Shown here in pieces: positions 12,182 through 24,800 of a stretch of 64,000 bases of DNA. Within the stretch, counting starts at the first letter, position 1. Every line of letters begins with the position of its first letter. A model generated the notes under the pieces. That model saw only the letters and a program-made list of their open reading frames with translations, did not search any database and was not told the DNA's origin. A program made the position numbers and the translations under genes. The DNA comes from Aspergillus flavus (lineage: Eukaryota > Ascomycota > Eurotiomycetes > Eurotiales > Aspergillaceae): NCBI RefSeq assembly GCF_009017415.1, contig NC_092410.1, positions 1,364,001-1,428,000 of the forward strand. The letters are read 5' to 3'.

Positions 12182-15100
12182 TTACTCGGCTTCCTCCATC
12201 ATCGAGCTTGCATATAATTTGCTGAAATGCGAGGTGTCCGAAGCCAGAAGAGCATAGGGACTGCCGGACTCGACTATGCGGCCGGCATCCAGCACGATAA
12301 TCTTGTCATAGTCGAGAATTGTTTCAAGCTTGTGGGCAACGGTGAGGATTGTGTGGTTGCTGAACCTTTCCCGGATAACTCGTTGCATGATCTCGTCGGT
12401 TACGGTATCGACACTAAATCGGATATGTCAGTATTTGATACAAACTATATTATTTAAGGTGCAATGCGTACCTGCTGGTAGCTTCGTCCAGGACGAGAAT
12501 ATTGCCTTGACGCAGGATTGCTCGAGCGAGACAGAAGAGCTGCTTTTGCCCGTGAGATAGGAATAGTTCGTCAACTTCGGTGCCTAGGCCTCCGTTTTCC
12601 TGAACCTTGGAGAAGAGTTGAACGGCTCTGAGAGCTTCCATTATGGACTTATCAGTGTGGCAGCCTGTTGGATCGATATTTTCTCGGACACTTCCCCTTA
12701 TCAATAAGGGGCTTTGAGCGACCCCGTTAATGCGGGAGCGTACTTCTTGCCGTGGCACCTTTGATATATCGACGCCGTCAATCTGAATACCTCCAGAACT
12801 GAGCTCAACCATCCGGAAGACACTCATTAAGAGAGAGGTTTTACCACTACCAAAGAATATAAGCAACAGTGCAGTGCCAGAAAGATATGCAATCAATCTT
12901 ACCTTCCAGTCCTGCCGCATATCCCCACTTTTTCCCCTGCTTGAATAGACAAAGATACGTCCCTGAGAACTGGCTCCGAAGCTCTTCATTTAACCGCGTA
13001 TTAGTACAGTAAACGTTGCTGTGTAATCTTGGAGGTACTTACCTATACTCTGCACTGACAGAGTCAAAGACTATGTTTCCTTGCGATGGCCAGTCTGGTG
13101 GCAAGCTGTCATTTTCTGTGGGCAGGTTCTCTGAAGGAACATTCTCAGAGAACATCTTAACACGCAAGATGGAGCCGATGTGAGTCTCAAGATTGGTCCA
13201 GAACGTTACCAGCAGTTTGATACTCTGGCTGAACAGGATGACATTGAGCAAGGCCACACCAACGTAGCCTGCACTCATAGACCCACGTAGCACCACAACT
13301 AGGACAATCAACAAAACTGCAATACCGGCGACTACAAGATCCAAGGTGAGTGTAAGCCAGCGTTGAATGGCATACAAAAGATAAAATGGTCTCTGAGAAT
13401 AGTCAAGCAGTTCATGGTTCCTCTCTTCCATAGCCTGCTGCCAGCCAAAAGCTCTCAACGTCACCAGACCACCAAGGCAGTCAGCAAAATGAGAGTATAG
13501 AGGCGCCTTGGCTTCAAGATCCAAGAATCGCAGTTGTCGTGAGGTGCGAAGATACACTTTCTGTATTCCGTAAACCGCTAGAATGACCGCCGGGAAAGAG
13601 ATGGCCGCGTATTTTGAGGCTATTCCAATAAACACCATTTGACATATGCAGAGGACGAATGCTAGCGATTATACAATTATAAGTAACTGCCCCCCCCACT
13701 GAAGCTTGATAGACTATTAGAATCTTTGAAGGTGACTTACTGACGAATGCATTAATAGCAGCAACTGGAAGTTCCATGTCAATGAGTTGTAAATCTTGGC
13801 TGAATCGATTAAGAATGGCGCCACTATCTGTCTTCGAGAAGTATAACATAGGTGCGCTGTAGAGGTCATTAGAAAAATACTATTAAACTTGGAAGTGATA
13901 AAACGTACCTCAAAACTGTATTTAAGAGCTTTCTGTGAAAGTTTTCTCCAGATCTAGGCACCATAGTAATGATCATTTGCCTGAAGAGGCCCGCTTTAGT
14001 GTCTAAAAATAACACAGTGTGAGGTAAACAGTGATCAATAACTTACCAGCAACCGACAATTAGACAAAGCATGCCAACAGCACCTAGCATTGCGTAAATT
14101 CCCAGGTAGTAGCCTGTGTGTTTACCAGGCTCCGCTTCATTTGAACTAGCCCACCAGTTCATCCAAATACCTGTTTATGATGGGTAAGCAAGCTTCGACC
14201 ATTGCAGGAGAGCAGGGCGTTGCATCAAACTCACTGGGAAAGGATATACAGAAAACGAACCCTGTAATCGCAATAATGAATATGAGAGTGGGGAGCCAAC
14301 CGATTGACTTGACATAATACAAGTAAATCGAAATGTCGCCGCCCGCCCCAGGACCATCCACTTCGCTGTCCTCGTCCTGTTCAACAGAACTCACTTGAAC
14401 ATCGGACTTTCCTGAATTACTGGTCTTCTCAGCAGCCTTGTTTTGCTCTGGTAGGCCTAACGCGAAGCTTGAGATATAGCCGCCTGTTAGATCAAGGGCT
14501 TTGAAGCTTCCCTGTTCAATGACATGGCCCTCATTGCCGAGCACTATGATATGGTCGGCGAAAGGGACTCGTTTGACTACAAGTATAGCTCGTTAGCATG
14601 GTGCTGATACACTGGAAAGCAAAGGAAGGAGGTAAATGTTTGGTTTATGGCTTACCAGAAGATGAGGAAAGAACAATAGTTGAGCCGATTGAACGAAGTA
14701 AGCCATGTGTACCAACTAGGCACTGGAAGATGTGCTCCTCAGTTGTCGCATCAAGACTGCTAAAGACATCATCCAAGACTATGATATCTTTCCTGGCATA
14801 TACTGCCCTTGCTAGTGCCTGCGAGAGCGGAGGCATTAGCGATGGGATGGAATAATGCTGATTGGCTGTTTACTCACAATACGCTGGCTTTGTCCTCCAC
14901 TCAAGGCAATGCCCTTGCTCCCAATGATTGTTTGGTCTCCACGCGGTAATTGTTTGAAATCTTCAACCAGGGCGCATGCGCGGGTAACTGAAACATACCA
15001 ATCCTCGTCTAGCCCAGACATTGCCACAATACTCTGCTTGATAGACCCATTCATATGCCACGGTGTTTGATCACAGTACGCAATACGCTCAGACGACAAT

Positions 15101-17487
15101 ATTATGGTACCATCCAAGCAAGGTACTTCGCCAAGGATAGCTTTGAGAAGGGTTGATTTTCCACAGCCGGAGGGTCCAACTAGCATGGTAAAAGTCTGAC
15201 GAGGGATCGTGATTGTCAAACTTTTCAGTAGAGGTTCTTTCTGGGTATCCCAACCAAACGCTCCATTTTTGATTGTGACCATGTTCTCAGATAGAGCTGT
15301 TGGTTCCTTCTCTGATTTGGCCGAGCTTGACCCATCAGTTAGGGTCTCAGAGTCTTCAACAAAAGCCAGTTGCTTGGATTCCTGAACGGGCTCTAGTTGG
15401 AGCGGCCGGGACTTATCTCTCGAGTCTACATGGCCCTTCTTCTCGAGGAACTCCTGGATCCTTTGGAAGGAGCCAACAGATCCAAGGAAAGTCATCAGAG
15501 CCATGACCAAGTTCAAAAGTGGGTCAGCCAAAAGAGCAAACAATGACAGTGAGGTGTAAGTCGTCGAAGTATTTAGGGCAGCGTCATTTCCGTTTTTATG
15601 CGAGATACCGACAAACGCACCGAATGCGAATATCGGCGCGAAAATCCGGGTTGTCCAAGCTGCATGAAGCCATTAGCAAATCACAACAGGCGAAGCGTAT
15701 CGAACATACCAAACGCCATATTCCAAACTAGCAGCTTCCTGAAGTTCCTCGAGATTCTCAACTCGTCAAGCCGTAAGTTATGAATGCATGTCATAAGCAG
15801 GTCACTAAGACCCAGCATCTTGATCCCTTTCATAGAGGCAAGCATTGACGTGGTAGATGAGATGCGTCTTTCGATTGCTTCAAGCCACATAGCCTGTCTC
15901 GACATCACGAACACAAGACTTATCAAAGAGCCAGCAAGGGCCACTATCCGAAAACATCATTAATACGTTGATCACCAAGATAAGGTGAAGTCCAACTCAC
16001 CAACAGCGACACCAACAGCAACCACGGCAGCTACTCCTAACTGCTGTTCCAGGAGAAAAATGGCTAAGCCAATCTCTAAGGCATTACCCCAGATATCATG
16101 GATTGTCTGCCACCCTTGAACAATCCTCTCTATATCAGCGCTCATCAGTGTAAGAGATGAAGCGGGATCAGCATCTTCAACGCTTAGTGTAGTGGCTTTC
16201 CTGTACACCATGGAGATCACGGCACCTCTCACCATCGTGATGGCGCGGTATGTCATGTGTTGGTACTGGCCCATTGTTACCTAAAAGAAAAGATTAGCAA
16301 CCAAGAGTGAGGACTCCGGTGGAACGTATGTGCTATACTGACCGCCATCCCCAGATACACGAGGATATAGGCACCAATCAAACCGTAACCGATGTTAGTG
16401 GTGGCATTGGTTTCTGGTTCTACCGAAAATGAAAGTGATCTATGTAGTAGCAGAGGCTGGCATATGTTCAGGGCGGCGAGACAAGCTCGTGGAAGCACGG
16501 CCGAGAGAAGCTGCCATTTGAATGTCCGGAATGTAACAAGTAGCAACGAGTTTTTGTTCCCTGGCTGACGTCAGCTCACTTGCTGCAGGATAAATTGGTC
16601 AGTCATTTGGGGCTTACTACCGTTGTTCCACATAGTCTCCAAGGAGTTATGCAGTGTTTTGGAGGCCAATTGCTTGTCAAGTGTATATAAGTCCTCTACC
16701 GAAAGTAGCTTGGAGAACCCAGTTTTGAACAGAGGGTTTAACCACCAAAAGAGAAATCTGTTGAAGATACCTCCTGTAGCTTCAGGTGGATATTTTGCGT
16801 AGACATTTTTGAGGATGCGCCGCTTTTCCACTGTTTCAAGAAGGAGTAGTAGGGCCTTCACCCCTACTGCTACCGAAGTAAGAATTGCAATTATTCTGTT
16901 AATTTCCGCTAGTTCGCGCAGCCAAAGCGTTCTCGTCTTTGCTATGTCGAAAAGTAGAGTGATGGAAAGGTATATGCCCAGAAGAAGAGATGGCCTAACT
17001 GAATAATTATGTTCCGCATAAGAGAGGACTCCGAGAAACAAGATCCCCACAGTCAACACCGCATTTGCAGCAATGGAGGCTTGCGTTCGGTTTGCTGCTG
17101 GAAGGGCCCATAATGCTATTAGGACAAGATGGATGATCGCTAGAAGCGCCCACGTTGTCTAATGGGAAGGTTAGCGGCAGAGAAGTGATGAGTTCACGTC
17201 AAGCGCAAACAAAGGTCAAAAATCACGGGACACAATTGACCCAAAAAGGAAATCATACATACAAGTTTTGCCCATAACAGCCATGATGTTACCACTTTGC
17301 GTTGCTTTCGAAACAGTTGATAGAGTCGATATGATGCGATTATAAGAACAAGCCCAAGAGGCAATACTCCTAGAATAGTTTCCTCGAAAAGCAAAGAGAA
17401 GTCGAAGCCATCTCGACAGGACCGGACAGGAATCCGAAATGAATTATCCTCCCGCTGGCACGCGAGGAAGCCTGAATGCACCACCAT
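12182..17487 (-). CDS. ABCC-type (MRP-like) full ABC exporter, 1466 aa
   Basis: Fifteen exons: 17263-17487, 16621-17158, 16343-16560, 16001-16280, 15710-15943, 14878-15659, 14656-14818, 14235-14576, 14047-14170, 13909-13980, 13741-13856, 13043-13661, 12903-12983, 12472-12846 and 12182-12413; every phase agrees. Layout is TMD0-TMD1-NBD1-TMD2-NBD2, as in fungal MRP-like exporters. NBD1 has Walker [10 protein letters not shown] (about 660), signature LSGGQ (about 750) and a degenerate Walker B VLDDV. NBD2 has Walker A TGSGKT (about 1265, interrupted by an intron), signature LSHGQ, Walker B ILVLDEAT and switch His in VAHKL. In NBD1 the expected VTHS switch motif reads SSSS (810-813), so the H-loop histidine is missing. 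Likely role is efflux of the product of the neighbouring NRPS, or self-protection. As I recall, A. fumigatus has abcB at the matching place. The ATG chosen is the first that gives the conserved [14 protein letters not shown]-terminus. Confidence 0.93.
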
Positions 17488-20400
17488 GACTACGCTATGG
17501 TTTCCTATCACAGTGAAATCACTATCATGGGTGGCTGGACCTGTTATTATGGGTATCTGTCTTTGACTCCGTTTACTTAATCATGAAGAAGGAGGAGAGA
17601 AAAAAAAAATAATAATAAATAAAAATCAAAATCAAATTTGACAAATTCTCATCCCAGTTTTGCTTTTGGCTTCATAGCAGCCTAGTCATCATATACGGTG
17701 CGATTAGGGAGAAACAACCTAAAAATGATAATAAAAATAAATAAATCAAACTAGAGAATAGTGGAAGTCGAACCCACCGGTTCCATCACGAACACGATCA
17801 CAAGGAGAATTAAAATCGTAAAGCCATCTGTCGCCGATCCAATGCAATGTGTTCATCTGAACCCAACGCTCGGCTATCAAAGGAAATGATTTGGTGATCC
17901 ATATTCTTGCAGAAGGGGATCTCCACTATTAGGAATTTTTGTTTTACTTTTGCTTTTTTTCTGATTCTAGATATGTCTTTGCCATGCATAGAGTTTTGTC
18001 TTAGGCGAGATGTATACCACTACTACCGCTACGTAACTGTGGGGTGATGATAATACGCTCCCCTCGCATGATGAGTGGCGATAACTCGAGCGTTCAGGGT
18101 AGGGCAACACGAGGAGGGTGCCGTACAACCGTGGCTTCATTCTTATTCTGTTGTTAATACCTTGGATATTATTGTTGTCATCTTCATCAATATTATTTTT
18201 GGTACCTGAGCTGAACTCATAGTCGGTCCAGACCAAGTTTGGCGCTCTTTCCTAGTTCGAGCTATGGACCCGGCCTTTCCCTTTTCTATTTCTTGTTTTT
18301 CCTCTTCAATTCTTTTTGTCCTTGCATTGCCATAGGTAGTTAGGACTTGATAGTTACCTAAGAAGAGTCTAGTTGGACAAATTAAGGCATCCCTGTTGTA
18401 GTCCCCACATATAAGCCTCTGAGATATGGGACGGACCCATAGTAGCCATGCTGTAAACCAAGTCAAAAGTACTGCGTACTAGTTCCGGAACGAGCTCGGG
18501 TGGCTTTGCGGACGACCGGAATACGGATGAGAAAGAATTGGTTCATTCCAAATCCCGAGCTGAGAAGCAGCATAATCCAACGTAGCATGTATAATGCTGC
18601 TGAGATCTCATCTACCTCAGCCGAAAAGCCACTCGATATATCCAAGACGGAGATGTTTACATTCAGAAGTTTATTCACCTGTAGAAAGACATGACATTTA
18701 ATGATGCATGGAGAAAAAAACAAAAAGAACCCGTCACAGGATCATGTAGTACGACACTACAAGTCATTATTGTCTTCTTCACAGTGATCGCGGCCCGTTA
18801 TCAATTAATTTGAAATTGTACCGTGCAGTTGACGTGCCCATTGCTTGACACGCTGACCTCAGCAACATCAGCAAGAGGCGGCGAAAAGAAAGAAAGAAAA
18901 AGAAAAAAGTAAGCACCTACCTTGATGGCAGAACCGATTGGAACAGAGCCCGTCCTAAGGATTGTTAGTGTGTGGAATGACCAGTTCCTCAGTGGTGGCG
19001 AGCCGCGTCGTTGCCCATTCATGAACAAGATTATAATAGTGGCTTCCAAGGAAAACTAGGGAGAAAACAGCATTGTGATCAACCAAGGCAGTTGTGTGGA
19101 TACATACGTAGGTATAATGTCTATATTCCTTGTTAATATCAGCACTAGACAGTCCTTACCCACTACGGTGATTGGGTTAGAGCTTACTTAGGTGGACCGA
19201 CCCTCTTCCCCTGGACAGCCTAGACTAAGATTTTCGTGGTGGATGGCGGTGATTCAACGAGTTTGAGACGGAGCCCACTAGCTAACTATCTTTGTGTTAA
19301 CCCGTCGAGTTCAATGGTTGGGAAGCTTCGGGAGTATCCTTCAGTCCCCGTTATAAAGTGGAGTTTTGAATTGTCCTGTGCCTTGCTACTAGTCTAGTTT
19401 GGCGTGTCAGCCAGGGAGATTGTCAGCAGTTGTGGAGATCCATCAGATCCCGACGTTCGATTTAATATTTTTCTAATTCTACGGGCCGGTGTGATTTTCC
19501 ACCCTGCAACCCCAACCGTACTCGATTTAGGTAGAAAAGCTAACTTAGTTATCTGGTTTGTAATAAAAACACTGTCAAGCTACTAGTGTTCATCTTGCTG
19601 CCGCTGTTATGGGAGCCACATTGGTCCAGAGGGCTTGAGTTGCCTAGATCGGAACCTTTAGGGTTAGGCATTTATTGTCGTCATGCAGTAGTAGCACATG
19701 GATGAGAGACATTGCGGCAAACGCTGACCTTTCTTTTTTCTTCTTCTTTTTCTCGGCTCGTTTTCGTTTGCTTCCATTTTATTTATCTATTCTTTTTTTA
19801 AAAAAATTTTAGTTTTGATTGTTCACTTTTTTTTTTTTTTTGATGTATGATCCTCCTGATTGGGCAGTGGCCGCAGCTAGTGATAACTCAGAACTCCGGA
19901 GTATGATAGGTACCTCTTGTCACTCCTTAACCCCCCGGGATCTTCGATCATTAAATTTAAAATAAAATCGGCTCAGATCTCCGGAGCAGGAAGTTTGTGG
20001 GGCTAACATCCTTCACCCTAGACATCCCCGATTGGGCAATAATCGGTGTCGGATTTTGCTTGCAATTTAGCTAAAATAAGAAAATTACGAGGTGTGATAG
20101 ATATCGGCCCGACACTACTAGTATATGGAGTACAGACCATGGATTTACTAGTGTCTTCACCCCCTTGCAGCGCCTGCATCGACGTTTAGTCAACAACCTC
20201 TCTCACCTCGCATGACGTTCATATTAACGCACAAACTGCTGCTAATTGGGAAAAAAGAACAGAAGATCACTTTACTCGTGTGAAAATTTGACGATGACAA
20301 TGCCACCAGGCCAATCGCATCCAATCCTTTCAATTTTCCTTCGGATGCCGGATCCAAATATAGGCACCTCGCAAGAAAAATTTCCGTACGATATGCTTAG

Positions 20401-21834
20401 CTATGGTGAAATTGTACACGTCCACCAAGGGATGACCTAGTCGAACCTGAGGTTGTATTTCCGAGCGAGCAAGACATCCTCATACTCGTAGATTTAAGTT
20501 CAAGTGAGCTAAAACTATGCAAGTCTAATGGTATGTAGTCTCTATATCCGAACAGTAATAAATTGCTACCGATTGAGTTCGAACATATAGTTCGCCACAG
20601 TGCCTAATGATTGAGCAAGGAGAGCATCCGAGAACTCAGTGATCCATATTCTAACCACCTTGGGTTCCTGCTGATCCAACACATCTGCTTTGTCCTATCC
20701 CCATGGGGCTGATGGCTGAAAGGGGTTGTTGATCCAATTCCTGGATAGAAAGTTGTGATCTGCTCTCTCGAATCTGTAAGCGAATGTAACGGTGCATAAG
20801 AGAATTATGCAGCTAGGATGCTTCAATACGATATCTTATGCACTCTGTAGGAGTCAATATGGTAATGCCCACGAGATGTTTGCGTGGGCCCAATGAAAAA
20901 CCTCCGAAATTAACCAGCTGCCTGAACGGGAAAGGAGCTTTTGTTCCGACCAACAAGTCACCTGGTTAGAATTAGATACCTGCACCATCCAAAAACATTG
21001 CAGCAACTACGACTCTTCCCTGTTGATACTTCCCAGTTCTAAGAGTGGATTCCCGAAGAACCCACTTAGTCTGGTGAGAAATAATCCTTCACCTATGAAA
21101 AACTTGGCTCCTTCAAGAGTCCACTAAAGTGTACTCGGTTATCTTTTCTCTGCCGAGTACTTGATCCCTACCGAATCGAAGATCACTCCTACTGGATATT
21201 ACTGATCCAGTCTTGTTCCAGACCAAGAAGGACTCCCAAGGATTACGATGGGGCAACTTCTTACATGCCTGTTGCAACCAAGCCATTCAGCCTTGACTTT
21301 CATTTGCCTTTGTCTCTCTTTCCTTCTTTTCTTTTTTCCAAACTTGCCTCTCCTGACTATGGGTCCACTATGTGGGTTATCGTTTCCTAGGCTTCGAGCC
21401 ATACCGGGGGGTGCACATGGGCCCGGGCCCCCTGCAGAAGTTCGAGAGCCATGCCCTTCGTTCCGGACATCGCCCGGACTCACACTAAAGCAAGGGAAGA
21501 TAGGAAACCGTAAGAAGCTCGGTGGCTAACAAACAAGGCGTTCATGTTTTGTCATTGGTTCTTGGTACCTTCGTGTTCTTTGTGTGTAGCGTCTGCGCAA
21601 AGCCTTAGCGATGTGATGAAGCCCTTTAGCTCCATTGATCTATTTTTGTCGAAGCAAATTTTGACACCCCACGATGATACCCCATGATTTGAAAAGTACA
21701 ATTTAAAAGTGTGAAGGAGCACTGTGCAAGCTGTCAGCTCCTCTCGTTCTTTTTTGTTTTTTTTACATATTTCTATATTCCTAATATCTAATACATTTGC
21801 CTCTGCGGTGTTCCGCAGATAGCTACTGACCATC
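17488..21834. other. 4.3 kb region without a supportable gene, between the ABC exporter and the NRPS
   Basis: Both flanking genes point away from this interval, so it contains both promoters. Frames at 17967-18723 (minus) and 21248-21529 (plus) show no domain or clear codon structure. Two adjoining minus-strand stretches near 18801-19060 could be terminal exons of an unknown gene or relic (see findings). A 15-T tract lies at 19827-19841. The 400 bases before the NRPS are pyrimidine-rich, as expected for a fungal leader. Confidence 0.5.
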
Positions 21835-24800
21835 ATGGCCCACTCTACCCAATGCTTTTTGCCAAAATTCAGTCCCCTATCTGAAGGCCCTAAGGGGCCT
21901 ATGTCGATGAGGATGAGGATGAGCAGTCCAGAAACCACTCAGTTGATTTCGGCGTGGCATGAAGGACAACTGGATGCTCTATTACAAACCACGTGGGCCT
22001 TGGTCCTTTACCGCTATACCGGTTCTGGAGATATTTGCTTCGGTTTCCAACAACCGGCGGCTGGTGATTTTGCGACACATTCCTCAGATAGTGCGTCTAT
22101 CTGTACATGCAGACTCTCAGTCAGCGAAGATGACTCTATCCGAGGATTGCTTGAAAAAGCGAAGGGTCAGAGTGACCTCGTCAATTCCGCTGAGAAATGC
22201 GGAACCCCGAGCGTGGTAAACAAAAGCTTTCGGCTGTATAACACTATGTTGATGATCCAAAATTGTCGTGAGACGATAAGAATCTCGACGGATATCCCAG
22301 TACAACCAGTCGCGGCGACCGCCCTCCCAGATGAGGTAAATTGGATGTGATGACCTTTTTCGAGAAGAACCTACTGACGCTCAATCATCAGTGTCGCATT
22401 CGCCTTCACGTGAAGGTCTTACGTGAAGATATCGACATCTTCATGGAGTGGTGGAATAACGACATGTCAACCGAGCATATCATAAGCATGTCCAACTATT
22501 TCCAGCAAACTTTAACCAGGGTTCTTGTGGCAGATGACATGATCGTGAGCAAACTACGCGGCATAGTAGGAAGCGATTGGGATCGCATCTACAAGTTTAA
22601 TGCAGTGACTCCGGAGACCCACGACCGCTGTATTCATGAAATCATTCATGAGCAGGCACTTCTTCAGCCTGAGAGGGAAGCTGTGTGTGCTTGGGATGGA
22701 AGCTTGTCGTACAGGGAATTGGATCTGTTAGCTTCTCAACTTGCGTATTATCTCCAAGTGCAAGGTGTTGGCCCTGAAGTCCGCGTAGCGCTATGTTTTG
22801 ATAAATCTGTAAGTGTTCCGAGGAACCTGAATATCCGAAATGAATGGCTTTTTTGTTCATCATTATTCTGTAACGACCGCGACCATTTGCCTTTACTGTT
22901 CGTTACTATGTTCTAACAAGTGCCTGCAGAAATGGAATATTGTGGCAATGCTTGCTGTCTTGAAGGCTGGTGGTGCCTTCGTACCCTTGGATCCAACACA
23001 CCCGGCGGCTCGTTTGCAGTCTCTTGTTCGATCTGTACAGGCGAGGATCATGCTGTGCTCTAGAAACCATGCTGAGGACTTAAGGGTGGTTGTAGAGCAC
23101 CTGATACCACTGGACAATGACACTTGGGAAGAACGTTCGATTCCCCGCGGAGACGTAAGCCTATTGACGGAAGTAAAGGGTTATAACGCAGCATACGTGA
23201 TATTCACTTCCGGATCAACAGGGGAGCCAAAGGTATGTTATTCTCAAACGTACGAGAAGGAAAATTCCTCGAATTAACGTGCATAGGGTACTTTGATGGA
23301 GCATAAAGCATATGTATCCAGTGCAATGGCTCATGCACCACGGCTCCGTGTGTTTTCCAACTCTCGTTTACTACAATTCGCAGCACATACATTCGATGCG
23401 AGCTTGGTTGAAATCTTAACAGTGCTGTTGGTTGGGGCTTGCACTTGTGTGCCAAGCGAAGAAGCACGCTTAAACAACATTACTAAAGTAATCAACGACA
23501 TGAGAGTGAACCATGCTACTTTGACGCCATCATTCGTTGACTTCATCAGTATCTCAGATGTTCCTCGACTTGAGACTCTTGTGCTCGCCGGTGAGGCAAT
23601 GTCTCAATCACACCTGGAAACATGGTCCAAAATCAACCTTGTGAATGGGTTTGGGCCCACGGAGACTGCCGTTACAGCTGCCGTTAATTCAAACGTCACT
23701 AGATCCTCTGATAGCAGGGATATTGGTCTTCCTACGGGAATCCGTTGCTGGATTGTAGATCCAGATGATCACAATCAGCTTGTTCCTGTTGGTTGTGTTG
23801 GGGAAATGCTAGCCGAGGGACCTTCTCTAGCTCGAGGATACGTTAACAATCAGCAGAAGACTGCTGAGGTTTTCATTTATGACCCCTCCTGGGCGAAAGG
23901 CCAGGGTGGAGATCCCGGCCGGAGGTTTTATAAGACCGGCGATTTGGTAAGGTACAATTCCGAAGCTGGTTCGCTGACGTATATAGGAAGAAAGGACACA
24001 CAAGTAAAGTTTCACGGACAAAGAATTGAGTTGGGCGAAATCGAAGACAACCTGAATACCGATTCAAATATAAAGCACAGCCTTGTGTTCCTCCCGAAGT
24101 CTGGGTTCTCTGAAGGCAGAATAGTAGCGGTATTATCTTTGCCTATTTTCGACGACATTTCAGACCCGGAGCCGGCACCCCTGAGACTTCTTGACGATTC
24201 AAAGAAGAATTCAATCATATCTCAGATACGTGATCGATTGTCGGCACGCTTACCAGCGTATATGATCCCCACTGTGTGGTTATGTGTCGAGGCTTTGCCA
24301 ATGCTTGTATCCGGTAAACTAGACAGAAAGGCAACTGCGAATTGGGTTGGCAGCCTGGAAAATGACCCAAATATCCAACTCGCCAAGCTTGACCCCATGC
24401 CTGACGATAGTAGCACTCGGTCTGGAAACGCGACAGAGGAGCAACTGGCTTCCATATGGAGCCGCGTCCTCAATGTCCCTAGAAACCACATCAGTCTCAA
24501 CGAAAGCTTTCTGAGTCTGGGAGGTGACTCTATTGCCGGATTAACATGTGTCGGCTTCTGCGCAAAGCAGGGAATTGGTATCACAGTTCAAGATATACTT
24601 CGGAGCAAGTCAATTAGGGACTTGGCAACCCGTGCAAAAGATATTCAACAGCCAGCATCCTATGAGGAAACCATCGAGAAACCATTTAGCCTCTCGCCAA
24701 TTCAAAAGCTTCATTTCATGGTGCGCCAAGAGGGCCAGGGGCATTTCAACCAGAGCGTACTGACGCGCCTAAATCAACAAGTCGACGAGCATGACCTGCG

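Noticed and set aside
17761..17777. tRNA T-arm-like hairpin on the minus strand (GTGGG-TTCGACT-TCCAC)
   Set aside because: No matching acceptor stem or anticodon arm at the right distance, so not a tRNA.
17967..18723. Overlapping minus-strand frames of 86-107 aa
   Set aside because: No ATG-led conserved translation, no convincing splice joins and AT-rich composition. Treated as non-coding.
21248..21529. 93-aa plus-strand frame before the NRPS
   Set aside because: It is hydrophobic only because of pyrimidine-rich promoter DNA, and the minus strand is open in the same place.
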